From: Nitrososphaerota archaeon
GTDB lineage: Archaea; Thermoproteota; Nitrososphaeria; Nitrososphaerales; Gagatemarchaeaceae
NCBI GenBank assembly: GCA_027887045.1
Contig: JAPCJH010000001.1
Span: 310,001 to 374,000, forward strand
Direction of reading: 5' to 3'
Length of the DNA stretch: 64,000 nucleotides
The position numbers and the translations under genes were made by a program. This document shows positions 42,933 through 50,910 of the stretch, in pieces. Every line of letters begins with the position of its first letter. The first letter of the stretch is position 1. The notes under the pieces were generated by a model. It had not been told where the DNA came from. It was given only the letters and a program-made list of their open reading frames with translations, and did no database searches.

Positions 42933-44312
42933 ATCGTCCTAAGCTTCAAACAGCAGGTCGAGATTCCGCACGAGTGGTACAATATCGTCCCTGACCTCCC
43001 AAGGAGCCTGCCCCCCGTCATTGACCCTGTAACGCACGGAATCGCCGACAAAGCAATCCTGCACAGGCTGTTTCCAGACGAGCTGGCGAGGCACGAATAC
43101 TCCAAGGAAAGGTTCATTCCAATCCCTTCGGAACTTAGAGAGATTTATTCGGTGTGGAGGCCCACTCCGCTCGTAAGAGCGAAGCGTCTAGAAAGAGTGC
43201 TTAACACGCCCGCCAAGATCTATTACAAGAATGAGACGGGAAGCCCTTCTGGGTCTCACAAAGCTAACGCGGCCGTAGCTCAAGCGTATTTTTCCTCGAA
43301 ACAGGGTATCCAGAGACTTGTCACCAACACCACCGCGGGACAGTGGGGGACAGCGCTCGCCTTCGCGTGCAGTATCTTTGGGATCAAGTGTACTGTTTAC
43401 ATGTCCAGAACGTCATACGACTCCAAACCCTACAGGAAAGATCTTGCGGAGGCTTGGGGAGCGGAGGTTCTTGCAAGTCCCAGCAAGAGGACAGCCGTCG
43501 GAAGAGAGATACTGGCGAAAGACCCGGATTCGGGCGGGACGATGGGAATCGCGAAAGCTGAGGCGCTGGAGGACGTGCTCGGCGACGAAAGCGCAAGAGA
43601 CGCGGTTGGGAGCGTAATGAATTTCGTATTGGCGACTCAGACCGTGATAGGTCAGGAAGCACAGGTCCAGTTCGAAGGATACGACGATTACCCAGACCTC
43701 GTCGTCGGTTGCGTCGGCGGAGGCAGCAACTTCTCGGGAATATTCTGGCCGTACTACTACAGCATGGTCAACAAGAAGAGCCCGAAGAACGTCGAGTTCC
43801 TGGCGGCAGAGTCATCGGCCGTCCCCAAGCTCACCATGGGCGAATATATTTACGACCACGCCGACAGCATGAAACTGAGCCCCCTCTTCAAGATGTACAC
43901 GGCGGGCAGCGGGTTCGTCCCCCCGCCCATTCATACCGGAGGGCTCAGAGTTCACGGCACTGCGCCCACGTTGAGTCTTCTCGTCGATGAGGGGATAGTG
44001 AAAGCTGTAGCCTACGACCAACTTGAGGCCTTCGAAGCAGCGACGACGTTCGCAAGATGCGAAGGCGTCCTGCCCGCGCCTGAATCCGCGCACGCAATCA
44101 AGGCGGTCATCGACGAAGCTCGAAAGTGCAAGGCAGAGGGGAAGGAGAAGGTGATTCTGTTCAACCTGTGCGGACACGGGCTCCTTGACATCGAAGGTTA
44201 CAGGGAATTTTTTGACGGGAAAATGAGCGCGAACAATGCGGACCCGCGTGCCCTCAAGAGCGCCCTCGACGACGTGAAGGGTTCGTACCAATGGCTGAAC
44301 AAAGGGGACTGA
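42933..44312 (+). CDS. trpB: Tryptophan synthase beta chain, TrpB2 type
   Basis: 459 residues from the ATC at 42933, the only way to keep the N-terminus. The upstream codons translate as IPHEWYNIVPDLPRSLPP, typical TrpB2, and are followed by WRPTPLVRAKRLE and the PLP lysine block NETGSPSGSHKANAA (the TrpB2 form SHK). Later blocks are TNTTAGQWGTALAF, GCVGGGSNFSG for the PLP phosphate, and PPPIHTGGLRVHG. It makes tryptophan from indole and serine. The first standard start (GTG 43152) would remove 73 residues. GAGGTG lies eight nt before the ATC. Alternatively a one-base deletion in the A run restores a GTG start at 42922. Confidence 0.87.
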   Translation: MVLSFKQQVEIPHEWYNIVPDLPRSLPPVIDPVTHGIADKAILHRLFPDELARHEYSKERFIPIPSELREIYSVWRPTPLVRAKRLERVLNTPAKIYYKNETGSPSGSHKANAAVAQAYFSSKQGIQRLVTNTTAGQWGTALAFACSIFGIKCTVYMSRTSYDSKPYRKDLAEAWGAEVLASPSKRTAVGREILAKDPDSGGTMGIAKAEALEDVLGDESARDAVGSVMNFVLATQTVIGQEAQVQFEGYDDYPDLVVGCVGGGSNFSGIFWPYYYSMVNKKSPKNVEFLAAESSAVPKLTMGEYIYDHADSMKLSPLFKMYTAGSGFVPPPIHTGGLRVHGTAPTLSLLVDEGIVKAVAYDQLEAFEAATTFARCEGVLPAPESAHAIKAVIDEARKCKAEGKEKVILFNLCGHGLLDIEGYREFFDGKMSANNADPRALKSALDDVKGSYQWLNKGD

Positions 44313-44326
44313 TTCGGCTATGAGCA

Positions 44327-45190
44327 GTGGATGACACAATGCCCCGGCGCAAACCGCTTTCCTACGGCGATTATCTCGGCCTCGACGAGCTCCTCGGTCT
44401 TCAGCGTCTCGTCTCGAAGCCGAGGCAACATGATGAAGTCCTCTTCGTCATAGCCCATCAGACGTACGAGCTCTGGTTCAAGCTGATGCTCAACGAGCTC
44501 GAATCTGCTATTTCCAATATGATCTCAGGCGACCTGTCGGAACCGACCAGGCTGATACGCAGGGTCGTTACAGTCCAGAGGGTCCTCATCGAGCAGCTCG
44601 AGGTCCTCGAAACCATAAGACCCATCGACTTCGTCAAGTTCAGGAGCATCTTGAATCCGGCGAGCGGATTCCAGTCGCTTCAATTCAGAGAACTAGAATT
44701 CATTTCGGGATTGAAAGACAAACGGTACATCGAGCTTCATAAAGGAGATGAATCGAGCTACGAACAGCTTCTCAAGAGGTGGGACGCGCCGACCCTCTGG
44801 GACGCTTTCAAGACAGTGCTGGAGCAGAAGGGGCTTTTGCGAGAGCCGACCAAGCCGCGAAAGCGTTCCCGAGCTCCGGACGAGGTGGTCCCTCAGAAGG
44901 AGGTGGAAGCGGTTGTGGAAATCTTCAGTGAACAGAAGCACACCCAACTGGCAGAACTAGCAGAGGCATTGATGGAGTACGACAAGTACTTCTGGCTCTG
45001 GCGGAACCATCACCTTGCGATGGTCGAGAGAGTGATCGGGGGGAGAAAAGGAACAGGAGCGGGTGTCGTGAAGAAGACGCTCGGGCCCTATTCCTTCGAT
45101 CCATCTGGCGCTGCGTATTTGGAGACCACCCTCTCGAAACGATTCTTCCCCGTACTCTGGGCAGCGAGAACCCGAATACACGGGAGATAG
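44327..45190 (+). CDS. kynA: Tryptophan 2,3-dioxygenase
   Basis: 287 residues. YGDYLGLDELLGLQ, HQTYELWFKLMLNELESA (His of the distal pocket), RPIDFVKFRSILNPASGFQSLQFRELE, then WRNHHLAMVERVIGG with the likely heme-ligand region and a GTGAG loop, are diagnostic of this heme enzyme. It converts L-tryptophan to N-formylkynurenine. It starts 14 nt after trpB in the same operon. No formamidase, kynureninase or monooxygenase is nearby, so the usual kynurenine route is not encoded here. Confidence 0.9.
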   Translation: MDDTMPRRKPLSYGDYLGLDELLGLQRLVSKPRQHDEVLFVIAHQTYELWFKLMLNELESAISNMISGDLSEPTRLIRRVVTVQRVLIEQLEVLETIRPIDFVKFRSILNPASGFQSLQFRELEFISGLKDKRYIELHKGDESSYEQLLKRWDAPTLWDAFKTVLEQKGLLREPTKPRKRSRAPDEVVPQKEVEAVVEIFSEQKHTQLAELAEALMEYDKYFWLWRNHHLAMVERVIGGRKGTGAGVVKKTLGPYSFDPSGAAYLETTLSKRFFPVLWAARTRIHGR

Positions 45191-45258
45191 AGCCCTCTTG
45201 CGGGGCTGAAATCCTGCTACGTCGCCGAGCTAGAATTCAACAAATTCACGGAATTTCG

Positions 45259-46218
45259 TCAAGGCAGCTTCATGGTTCTGAAAGTCTCCATCACCTTGGG
45301 CATAGCTTCAAGGTCGGACTCGTCAGGGTGGAACGCATCTCGTGAAGAGTAGCGCGCCTCAAACGGATACGTGGTTAGCACCCCCGGTCTGGTGGGCGCA
45401 ATTCCTCTGATGCTCGCTATGATCTTCTGGGCGTCTTCGGTGAGGAGAAACTCAAGGAATTTGTGCGCGGAAGCGTTTTCCTCGGCATTTCGGATGAGCC
45501 CAGCTGAAGTAAAAGTGAGCATACGGGGCGCATCGTCAATCTCGAAGGAAGCGACCGGAGAGCCCGCGGTCTTTTCCCGAAAGTATGCAAGCGAGTAGAC
45601 TGTCAGCGCTAAACGGAATTCTCCGTCGACCAGCCCCTGCAAAAGGTGGTCGATGCAGTCGAATGCTTTCGGCCTGTTCTGGTGAGCGAGACTCTTAAGG
45701 AATCGCGACCATTTCTTGTCGCCGACAACTTTCTTGATGAAACCGAGATATTGGGCACCGAGGTTGCCAACCCTGCTCGCGGTGAGCGACTGGAGGCCCA
45801 AGGAGCCTCTCCACTTGGGCGATGAAAAATCATCTAGGGTCGCGGGAAGGTCTTCCTCCTGGAGCAGCTTGGAATTGTACGCCAAGCTCATGAAGGTCAC
45901 GCCCGCAGCGAACCAATTCATACTCTTGTCATAGAATTTCTTAGGGAACGCGTCGGCCTGTCTTGAATCGTGCGTAGTGAGCAAGCCTTCGCTTTTCAGA
46001 CGCAAAAGCATGTAGTGCGGCATCAGCACGAGGTCGGCGGTCTTCATCCCGTTCTTCATCTCCGCTTTTATCCGCTCGTAAAGCTGGAAGGGGTGATCAT
46101 CCAGATAGACGGGAAATTCTTCGAGAGTGTACTTCTTCCTGAATGCCCACAGAAGCTCCGAGATGCCTGGCCGGAGCCCGAGAGAAGCGTAAATCGTCGT
46201 TCTCTCGAGTTTTTCCAA
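45259..46218 (-). CDS. Cytoplasmic extracellular-solute-binding-fold protein
   Basis: 319 residues. The fold follows Fe3+/AfuA-type or POTRA-like solute-binding proteins: RTTIYASLGLRPGISELLWA, DLVLMPHYMLLRLKSEGLL, WFAAGVTFMSLAYNSKLL, DDFSSPKWRGSLGLQ, and TSAGLIRNAEENASAHKFLEFLL. No signal peptide or transmembrane helix is found, unlike transport forms. It is the third signal-less binding-fold gene in this cluster. The TTG start lies about 26 nt from a TATA-like ataaatatcg, so leaderless. It converges on tryptophan dioxygenase. Confidence 0.72.
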   Translation of the reverse strand: MEKLERTTIYASLGLRPGISELLWAFRKKYTLEEFPVYLDDHPFQLYERIKAEMKNGMKTADLVLMPHYMLLRLKSEGLLTTHDSRQADAFPKKFYDKSMNWFAAGVTFMSLAYNSKLLQEEDLPATLDDFSSPKWRGSLGLQSLTASRVGNLGAQYLGFIKKVVGDKKWSRFLKSLAHQNRPKAFDCIDHLLQGLVDGEFRLALTVYSLAYFREKTAGSPVASFEIDDAPRMLTFTSAGLIRNAEENASAHKFLEFLLTEDAQKIIASIRGIAPTRPGVLTTYPFEARYSSRDAFHPDESDLEAMPKVMETFRTMKLP

Positions 46219-46379
46219 TGGATCTTTGCACGGTTCTCGATATTTATCGATTTGGGAGTTGGGTCAGCTCCGGCGGGGCGTCGAAAGGTTCTACGCGTAA
46301 CGGCTTAGAATCCTATCTTCGGAACCCTAGACCACGCCGAGAATCTCATCCGGAGTTGCGATTTCAGCGTGGTGGAGAA

Positions 46380-46709
46380 TCAAACTTCCACGAAAATAGA
46401 GGTGCCCACCAGCTTCACAGGATAGACTTTCTCCTTGAGGGTTGGAATCAGTGAGAGAGATCCTGTCCGGAGATTGTACCTCCACCCGTGCCAAGGGCAG
46501 ATGACCTCGAATCCATCCAACTCACCTTCGCCGAGTGGCCCGCCCCTGTGAAGGCATGGATTATTGATTGCGAAATATTCGTTGTTGACCTTGAAAAGGG
46601 CGACGGTCCTCCCTTCTACCACCACAGTCTTCGACTTCCCCTCATCGATTTCAGCGGCGTCAGCGACCTTCACCTGTCTGCGTGCCGTCCCGCTCGGTTC
46701 TCCGCTCAT
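46380..46709 (-). CDS. Rieske-type [2Fe-2S] ferredoxin
   Basis: 109 residues. The Rieske motifs are complete: CLHRGG and CPWHGWRYN, with Cys-His pairs about 16 residues apart. The small soluble size and lack of a membrane helix fit an electron donor to an oxygenase. It overlaps the upstream gene by four bases (ATGA-type), so it is translationally coupled. It may serve an oxygenase such as those working on aromatic substrates; the nearby dioxygenase (a heme enzyme) does not need it. Confidence 0.88.
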   Translation of the reverse strand: MSGEPSGTARRQVKVADAAEIDEGKSKTVVVEGRTVALFKVNNEYFAINNPCLHRGGPLGEGELDGFEVICPWHGWRYNLRTGSLSLIPTLKEKVYPVKLVGTSIFVEV

Positions 46710-47344
46710 ATCAGCTCGTGCTTCCCGCTCACCATGACCGGTTCTTCAGGCTCGGCCGCAACGGCTTTCTTCTCACCGTATTCGGTTAGCCAGGCTTCCA
46801 GAGCCTTGATTTGTTCATCGTCCTCACCGAGCAAGTCAAGCTCTCTCTTGGTCAGCTGTACTGTCACCAGGATCACGCGCTCTGTGTGTGCTACGTGGGT
46901 GGCTGTGGGTGGTCGAGGATAAATCTCGACCATGAACTGAACGTCTTCCTGCAGGTGCTCAATTTGCGCGATGACACCGCTAGTTGCGTGCGTCAGTTCG
47001 ACGGTGAGGACCTGGTTGTAGACTCCAATCAGCATCTCGAGGTCCGACTGCGAGGATTTCAACTTGGAAATGTACAGCTGCGCCACATCCTTTGGTATTG
47101 CCCGCTTATCTTCCAGCGCAGCCCTGATATCGATGACGAGCGTTATGAGAAGGGTGGTGAGCGAACCGACCCCCAACTTGGACCGGAGCCTCTCCTTCGC
47201 CATCTTCTCGAGGGGGGCGAGTCTCTTCCTTTCGTTGCGCTCGATGATCCTGTCAACTACGAGATAGGTGACCGGAAGGGTAACGGCTAGCCCGACAAAT
47301 GCCCCTATCAAGCTCAGGATGATGTCGTCTGGGGTAATCGCCAA
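46706..47344 (-). CDS. Membrane-anchored coiled-coil protein
   Basis: 212 residues. Helix LIGAFVGLAVTLPVTYLVV (residues about 12-30) precedes charged helices (RIIERNERKRLAPLEKMAKER) and later helical bundles. No recognised domain. A TATA-like gctatatag lies about 36 nt upstream (47374-47382). First gene of the pair with the Rieske protein. Confidence 0.58.
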   Translation of the reverse strand: MAITPDDIILSLIGAFVGLAVTLPVTYLVVDRIIERNERKRLAPLEKMAKERLRSKLGVGSLTTLLITLVIDIRAALEDKRAIPKDVAQLYISKLKSSQSDLEMLIGVYNQVLTVELTHATSGVIAQIEHLQEDVQFMVEIYPRPPTATHVAHTERVILVTVQLTKRELDLLGEDDEQIKALEAWLTEYGEKKAVAAEPEEPVMVSGKHELI

Positions 47345-47458
47345 CTTTCCTAGGAAAGAGCTGTTCTTTCACCGAGCTATATAGCCAGCGCCGTTGAATC
47401 GGTCTCCTGGCGGACGCGACCGAAATACTATAAACCAAGGAGTCGGGCGAACAAATCG

Positions 47459-48328
47459 ATGCAAGAGAACCTCCTAATGCGACTGGCCCCAAAGCTCAAG
47501 CAGCTCGACAAAGGCGGATATCGAAGAACATACAGGGGAAGGGGAGGAAAGGCATTCCCGACGGGCGTCCATCTACTCGTGGCCGAGATTCTCGATTCGC
47601 TCGGCGTGTCGTACTCGACCGACGTTAAGGTTCTTCAGGGCTCAGCGCTCGCCGCGGACTTTGCCTTCGACGACACGCTCCTGTTCGTAGAGCGGGAACT
47701 CTCCCCGCTTGAGCTGAACAGGCTCGGTAGAGAGAAAAAGTGCATTCTGATTTCTTCAGTCCAGACGACAAGCGACAGACTCGACCCCGGGATCAGGGTG
47801 ATCCAGCTGGGAGGAAAAGACGAGGGCAGATTGCAGACCATCTTTCTAGATGACCCTTCATTCAACTTTGACTACGCGCATATCCTCCCGCACACGCAGA
47901 AGTGTTCGGTCATGCACGGGCACACCTCCTCCGCGCTCGTGGAAATCATCGGACGGCCGACGGATGGAATGGTGGTTGACTTCGGCCTGGCGAAGGACAT
48001 CGTTCGGGAGGCGATAAGAAAGCTCGATCATAAGCTCTTCATTAATAAGAAATATGTCAAGGGAGAAAACAAGACCCATGTTACCCTGAGCTTCAAGACA
48101 GTTCACGGAGACTTCAAGATGCAGGTTCCGAAGGGCACGACCGTCCTGTTGCGCGGGGAAGCAACCGTGGAGAATCTGGCCGCGGAACTGCTCTCTTTGA
48201 TCGCGCCGAGAATGCATGACAACGTAACCGCAGTGGGTGTCTACGTCTACGAAGGGATGAACAAGGGCACTCACCTGTTGGCTCGGATTCATTCCCAAGA
48301 AGGGGACAGGCGTCGAAGGATGCCATAG
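47459..48328 (+). CDS. queD: QueD-like 6-pyruvoyl-tetrahydropterin synthase fused to an N-terminal domain
   Basis: 289 residues. The C-terminal half is PTPS-like: zinc His 141 in DYAHILPH, catalytic-region Cys 149, and His 153/155 in VMHGHTSS, then VVDFGLAKDIVREAI and the ATVENLAAELL block. It makes the 6-carboxytetrahydropterin step to preQ0/archaeosine. The N-terminal 125 residues are extra, with ALAADFAF and LLFVERELSPLELN, loosely nuclease-like (acidic D67, E78, E80). ATG 47459 is about 28 nt after ctataaacc (47426-47434), so leaderless. It ends in ATAG overlapping the queC start. Confidence 0.85.
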   Translation: MQENLLMRLAPKLKQLDKGGYRRTYRGRGGKAFPTGVHLLVAEILDSLGVSYSTDVKVLQGSALAADFAFDDTLLFVERELSPLELNRLGREKKCILISSVQTTSDRLDPGIRVIQLGGKDEGRLQTIFLDDPSFNFDYAHILPHTQKCSVMHGHTSSALVEIIGRPTDGMVVDFGLAKDIVREAIRKLDHKLFINKKYVKGENKTHVTLSFKTVHGDFKMQVPKGTTVLLRGEATVENLAAELLSLIAPRMHDNVTAVGVYVYEGMNKGTHLLARIHSQEGDRRRRMP

Positions 48329-48948
48329 TCCTCCTTTCCGGGGGCATCGACTCTGCGACGTGTCTGTTCCTCATGAAGAAGAAAGGGTACAGGTCGAGAG
48401 CTCTTACGATGAAATACCATGGGATCGCCGGAAGCGAGTTGAGGGCAGCTGAGTCAATCGCCGAAAAAGGCGAAGCGTACGAACACAGGATGGTCGAGTT
48501 ACCTGACCTAAAGGAAGCGGCTGACCTCGGGGAGCGTCTATCAGAGATGCCCTCTACATTCATCCCGATGCGAAATGCGATCTTTTACAGCGTCGCAGCT
48601 GGATACGCAATCGAGGTCGGTTCAGACTACATCGTTGGAGGCCACAATCGAGATGATGTGGGGGTGTTCGAGGATACGGGACGAGCCTTCTTCAGTGAAC
48701 TCCAGAAAGCGTTCTGGATCGGGTCGAAACTCCTGAAGGACAGGAGGACCACCATTCTTAGACCGCTTCAGCACATGAGTAAGCAGGAAGTAATCGTGCA
48801 AGCCTCGAGGCTGAGGGTGCCTTTAGAGCTTACCTGGAGCTGCCATAGGGACGGGAATAACCACTGCTGGAAATGTGCAGGGTGCGCAAACCGAGTTTCC
48901 GCATTCGACGCGACGGGGGTGGTCGATCCCCTTCGTCACCCCCCCTGA
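48325..48948 (+). CDS. queC: 7-cyano-7-deazaguanine synthase QueC
   Basis: 207 residues if translation starts at the ATA of the ATAG overlap. The PP-loop IVLLSGGIDSATCLF begins at residue 1-2, so ATG 48373 would delete the ATP site. No ATG, GTG or TTG lies in frame before it back to a TGA at 48217. The Zn cluster SCHRDGNNHCWKCAGCANR closes the protein. It makes preQ0 from 7-carboxy-7-deazaguanine and ammonia, for archaeosine. Translation is coupled to queD, or a -1 frameshift gives a QueD-QueC fusion. Confidence 0.87.
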   Translation: MVLLSGGIDSATCLFLMKKKGYRSRALTMKYHGIAGSELRAAESIAEKGEAYEHRMVELPDLKEAADLGERLSEMPSTFIPMRNAIFYSVAAGYAIEVGSDYIVGGHNRDDVGVFEDTGRAFFSELQKAFWIGSKLLKDRRTTILRPLQHMSKQEVIVQASRLRVPLELTWSCHRDGNNHCWKCAGCANRVSAFDATGVVDPLRHPP

Positions 48949-49060
48949 CGCTATCTCGGTCGACGTTTCGGGGTCGATTGAAGCGATCGTCAATCCTACC
49001 AGGGCTCTTTGACATGGAAACGACAATGTTTAAAATCACAGTAGAGTCCTCGCCCGAGAA

Positions 49061-49816
49061 TTGACCAGTCCCCCCGATTCTCCGATGAACATCGCGAAGT
49101 CGCAATTCATCAACACGACGGCGGACGTTCAGATGGAGCCTTCCGAAGTGCCAGTGAGTGCCGGCGTGGCGAATCTGAAGGTACTGTTCCAAAATGCCAA
49201 AATCGCGTTCCCGGTCACGTTGACGATCCAGACGTCTTCGGGCAAGCATCGGGGAGTGCACATGAGCAGGCTCGTACGGGCTTCCTCGAGGCGCAACGCT
49301 GCGGGTATCGAAGAATGGTTGAAGCTCATCTGCAAGGAGGTTAACCGAACCCAGCCCGGTTCCATCGCGACTTGCAAGTTTGAGATGCCTTTCTCGGACC
49401 AGTTTTCGCCGGTAACGATCCGCACAACTGAATCGGGGTCGACCACTTATCAGCTCGTTGCGACAGGGATGACAGCCTGCCCGTGCAGCAAGAAAATGAT
49501 CGGGATCGGGCACATGCAGAGGGCGGAGATCGTTCTGATCTTGCGAAGCAGGAAAACCTTGGACCTTTCTAGGGTCATAGGTAGATTGGGCGAATGCTTC
49601 TCCGCTATGCCCGATGAGGAGATGAAGCGAGCCCAAGAAGCCGTCAAGATACTCAGAGCTCAAGAGAACGCGAAGTTCGCGGAGGACCTTGTTAGAGATA
49701 CGGTGAAGAGATTCCCCGACGCGCTCTACGTGAGTGCAAGGTGTTTCGAATCGATTCACGCACACGATGCCGTTGCGACTTGGTCCAAGAAGCCGGGCTG
49801 GACACCGAGCCTATAG
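49061..49816 (+). CDS. mptA: GTP cyclohydrolase MptA (FolE2 family)
   Basis: 251 residues. KHRGVHMSRL, TACPCSKKMIGIGHMQRAEI and CFESIHAHDAVA are the metal-site and substrate blocks of MptA/FolE2, iron- or zinc-dependent, type IV. It opens GTP to a dihydroneopterin derivative for archaeal tetrahydromethanopterin-like cofactors and/or 7-deazaguanines. The TTG start is about 26-30 nt from gtttaaaatc, so its own promoter. The archaeosine set queD-queC-mptA is continuous here; queE is not in the window except possibly the radical SAM gene at the end (unlikely). Confidence 0.92.
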   Translation: MTSPPDSPMNIAKSQFINTTADVQMEPSEVPVSAGVANLKVLFQNAKIAFPVTLTIQTSSGKHRGVHMSRLVRASSRRNAAGIEEWLKLICKEVNRTQPGSIATCKFEMPFSDQFSPVTIRTTESGSTTYQLVATGMTACPCSKKMIGIGHMQRAEIVLILRSRKTLDLSRVIGRLGECFSAMPDEEMKRAQEAVKILRAQENAKFAEDLVRDTVKRFPDALYVSARCFESIHAHDAVATWSKKPGWTPSL

Positions 49817-49875
49817 AACGATCCCCGTCCCATCCGAAAAAACATTGCCCATTGCGACCTCCAGACTAACACCAA

Positions 49876-49915
49876 CCACCCGCTAGGGAGGGTGGCCCGG
49901 TTCCGGGAACCCGGG
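49876..49915. other. Two adjacent hairpins
   Basis: CCACCC/GGGTGG (49876-49881, 49890-49895) is followed by GGTTC/GAACC (49899-49903, 49907-49911), extended by CCC/GGG with one bulge. They lie after mptA and before a TATA-like ccttaaatc for the DUF72 gene. They could be a termination or processing structure or a small structured RNA; the T tract of a terminator is missing. Confidence 0.35.
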
Positions 49916-49985
49916 GTTCGGATAGATTTGACATCCCAACCCATCACCTTAAATCTCGTGGAGCAATCGACATTTCTTACAATCG

Positions 49986-50843
49986 ATGCCAGAGCTTTAT
50001 GTCGGGACTTCGGGGTGGTCGTATGACGAATGGGTGGGAGTGTTCTACCCTACGAGCAGCACCACGAAACTAACATTCTACTCAAAGATCTTCAAAACCG
50101 TCGAGGTCGACTCGACGTTCTACGCCTATCCGAGCAAGGGACTCGTCTTCGGGTGGGCGAGGCATACCCCTCCAGACTTTGTCTTCTCCGTTAAGCTCCC
50201 TCGTCTGATTACCCACGATAAGAGGCTAGAGTTGGAGATGGGGGTCGAGGCGGACCTCATTAGGTTCCTAGGATTATTGCGCCCGCTCATAACGGGCGGC
50301 AAGCTGGGTCCCGTGCTTATTCAGCTTCCACCGAGCTTCGTTGAAGAAAACGATTTCGAGAGGGTCAAGAAGTTTCTCGAGATTCTGCCTAATGATGTAA
50401 GATTCGCAATAGAGTTCAGACATCCTTCCTGGCTGAAGGAGAGCGTTTGGGATGCGCTGAGACGATCAAACGTCGCGAACACGATCGTCGACGAACCCTT
50501 GCTCCCGCCCGACACGGTTGTCACTTCGGATATCGCCTTTGTCCGGTGGCACGGGAGAGGGAATAGACCCTGGTACAACTATCGGTACAAGGACAAAGAA
50601 CTCTCATCTTGGGTCCCTAAGGTTAAGGAAGTCATGACCAAGGCGAAGAAGGTCTACGGTTACTTCAACAACCATTTCCATGGGTTTGCGGTAGAGAATT
50701 CGATCAAGCTGCTTCAGATGGTTGGGGAAGCATCGCCGCAGCAGGTCGAGATTGGAGAGAGGGCAGCCAGGTTCATCGACACTAAGGGAATGCGAGGAAG
50801 AGGGACGCGCGAGAGGAGCATGTACGAATTCATTGAAGAATAG
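49986..50843 (+). CDS. DUF72 family TIM-barrel protein (YecE-like)
   Basis: 285 residues. YVGTSGWSYDEWVGVFYP is the DUF72 opening block, with VEVDSTFYAYPS, VFSVKLPRLITHDKRL, GPVLIQLPPSF, VRFAIEFRHPSW, TVVTSDIAFVRWHGRG and VYGYFNNHFHGFAVEN following in order. The family is common in archaea and bacteria. Its activity is unproven. ATG 49986 is about 34 nt from ccttaaatc. Confidence 0.88.
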   Translation: MPELYVGTSGWSYDEWVGVFYPTSSTTKLTFYSKIFKTVEVDSTFYAYPSKGLVFGWARHTPPDFVFSVKLPRLITHDKRLELEMGVEADLIRFLGLLRPLITGGKLGPVLIQLPPSFVEENDFERVKKFLEILPNDVRFAIEFRHPSWLKESVWDALRRSNVANTIVDEPLLPPDTVVTSDIAFVRWHGRGNRPWYNYRYKDKELSSWVPKVKEVMTKAKKVYGYFNNHFHGFAVENSIKLLQMVGEASPQQVEIGERAARFIDTKGMRGRGTRERSMYEFIEE

Positions 50844-50910
50844 CTTAGCTGACCGGAACGACGACTCATAAACAATAAAGGCAGACGTCTTCGACCGAGG
50901 CCGCATCAAG

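Noticed and set aside
45259..46218. Reading this as a normal ABC transporter binding protein
   Set aside because: No signal peptide, lipobox or anchor, and no permease or ATPase gene in the neighbourhood.
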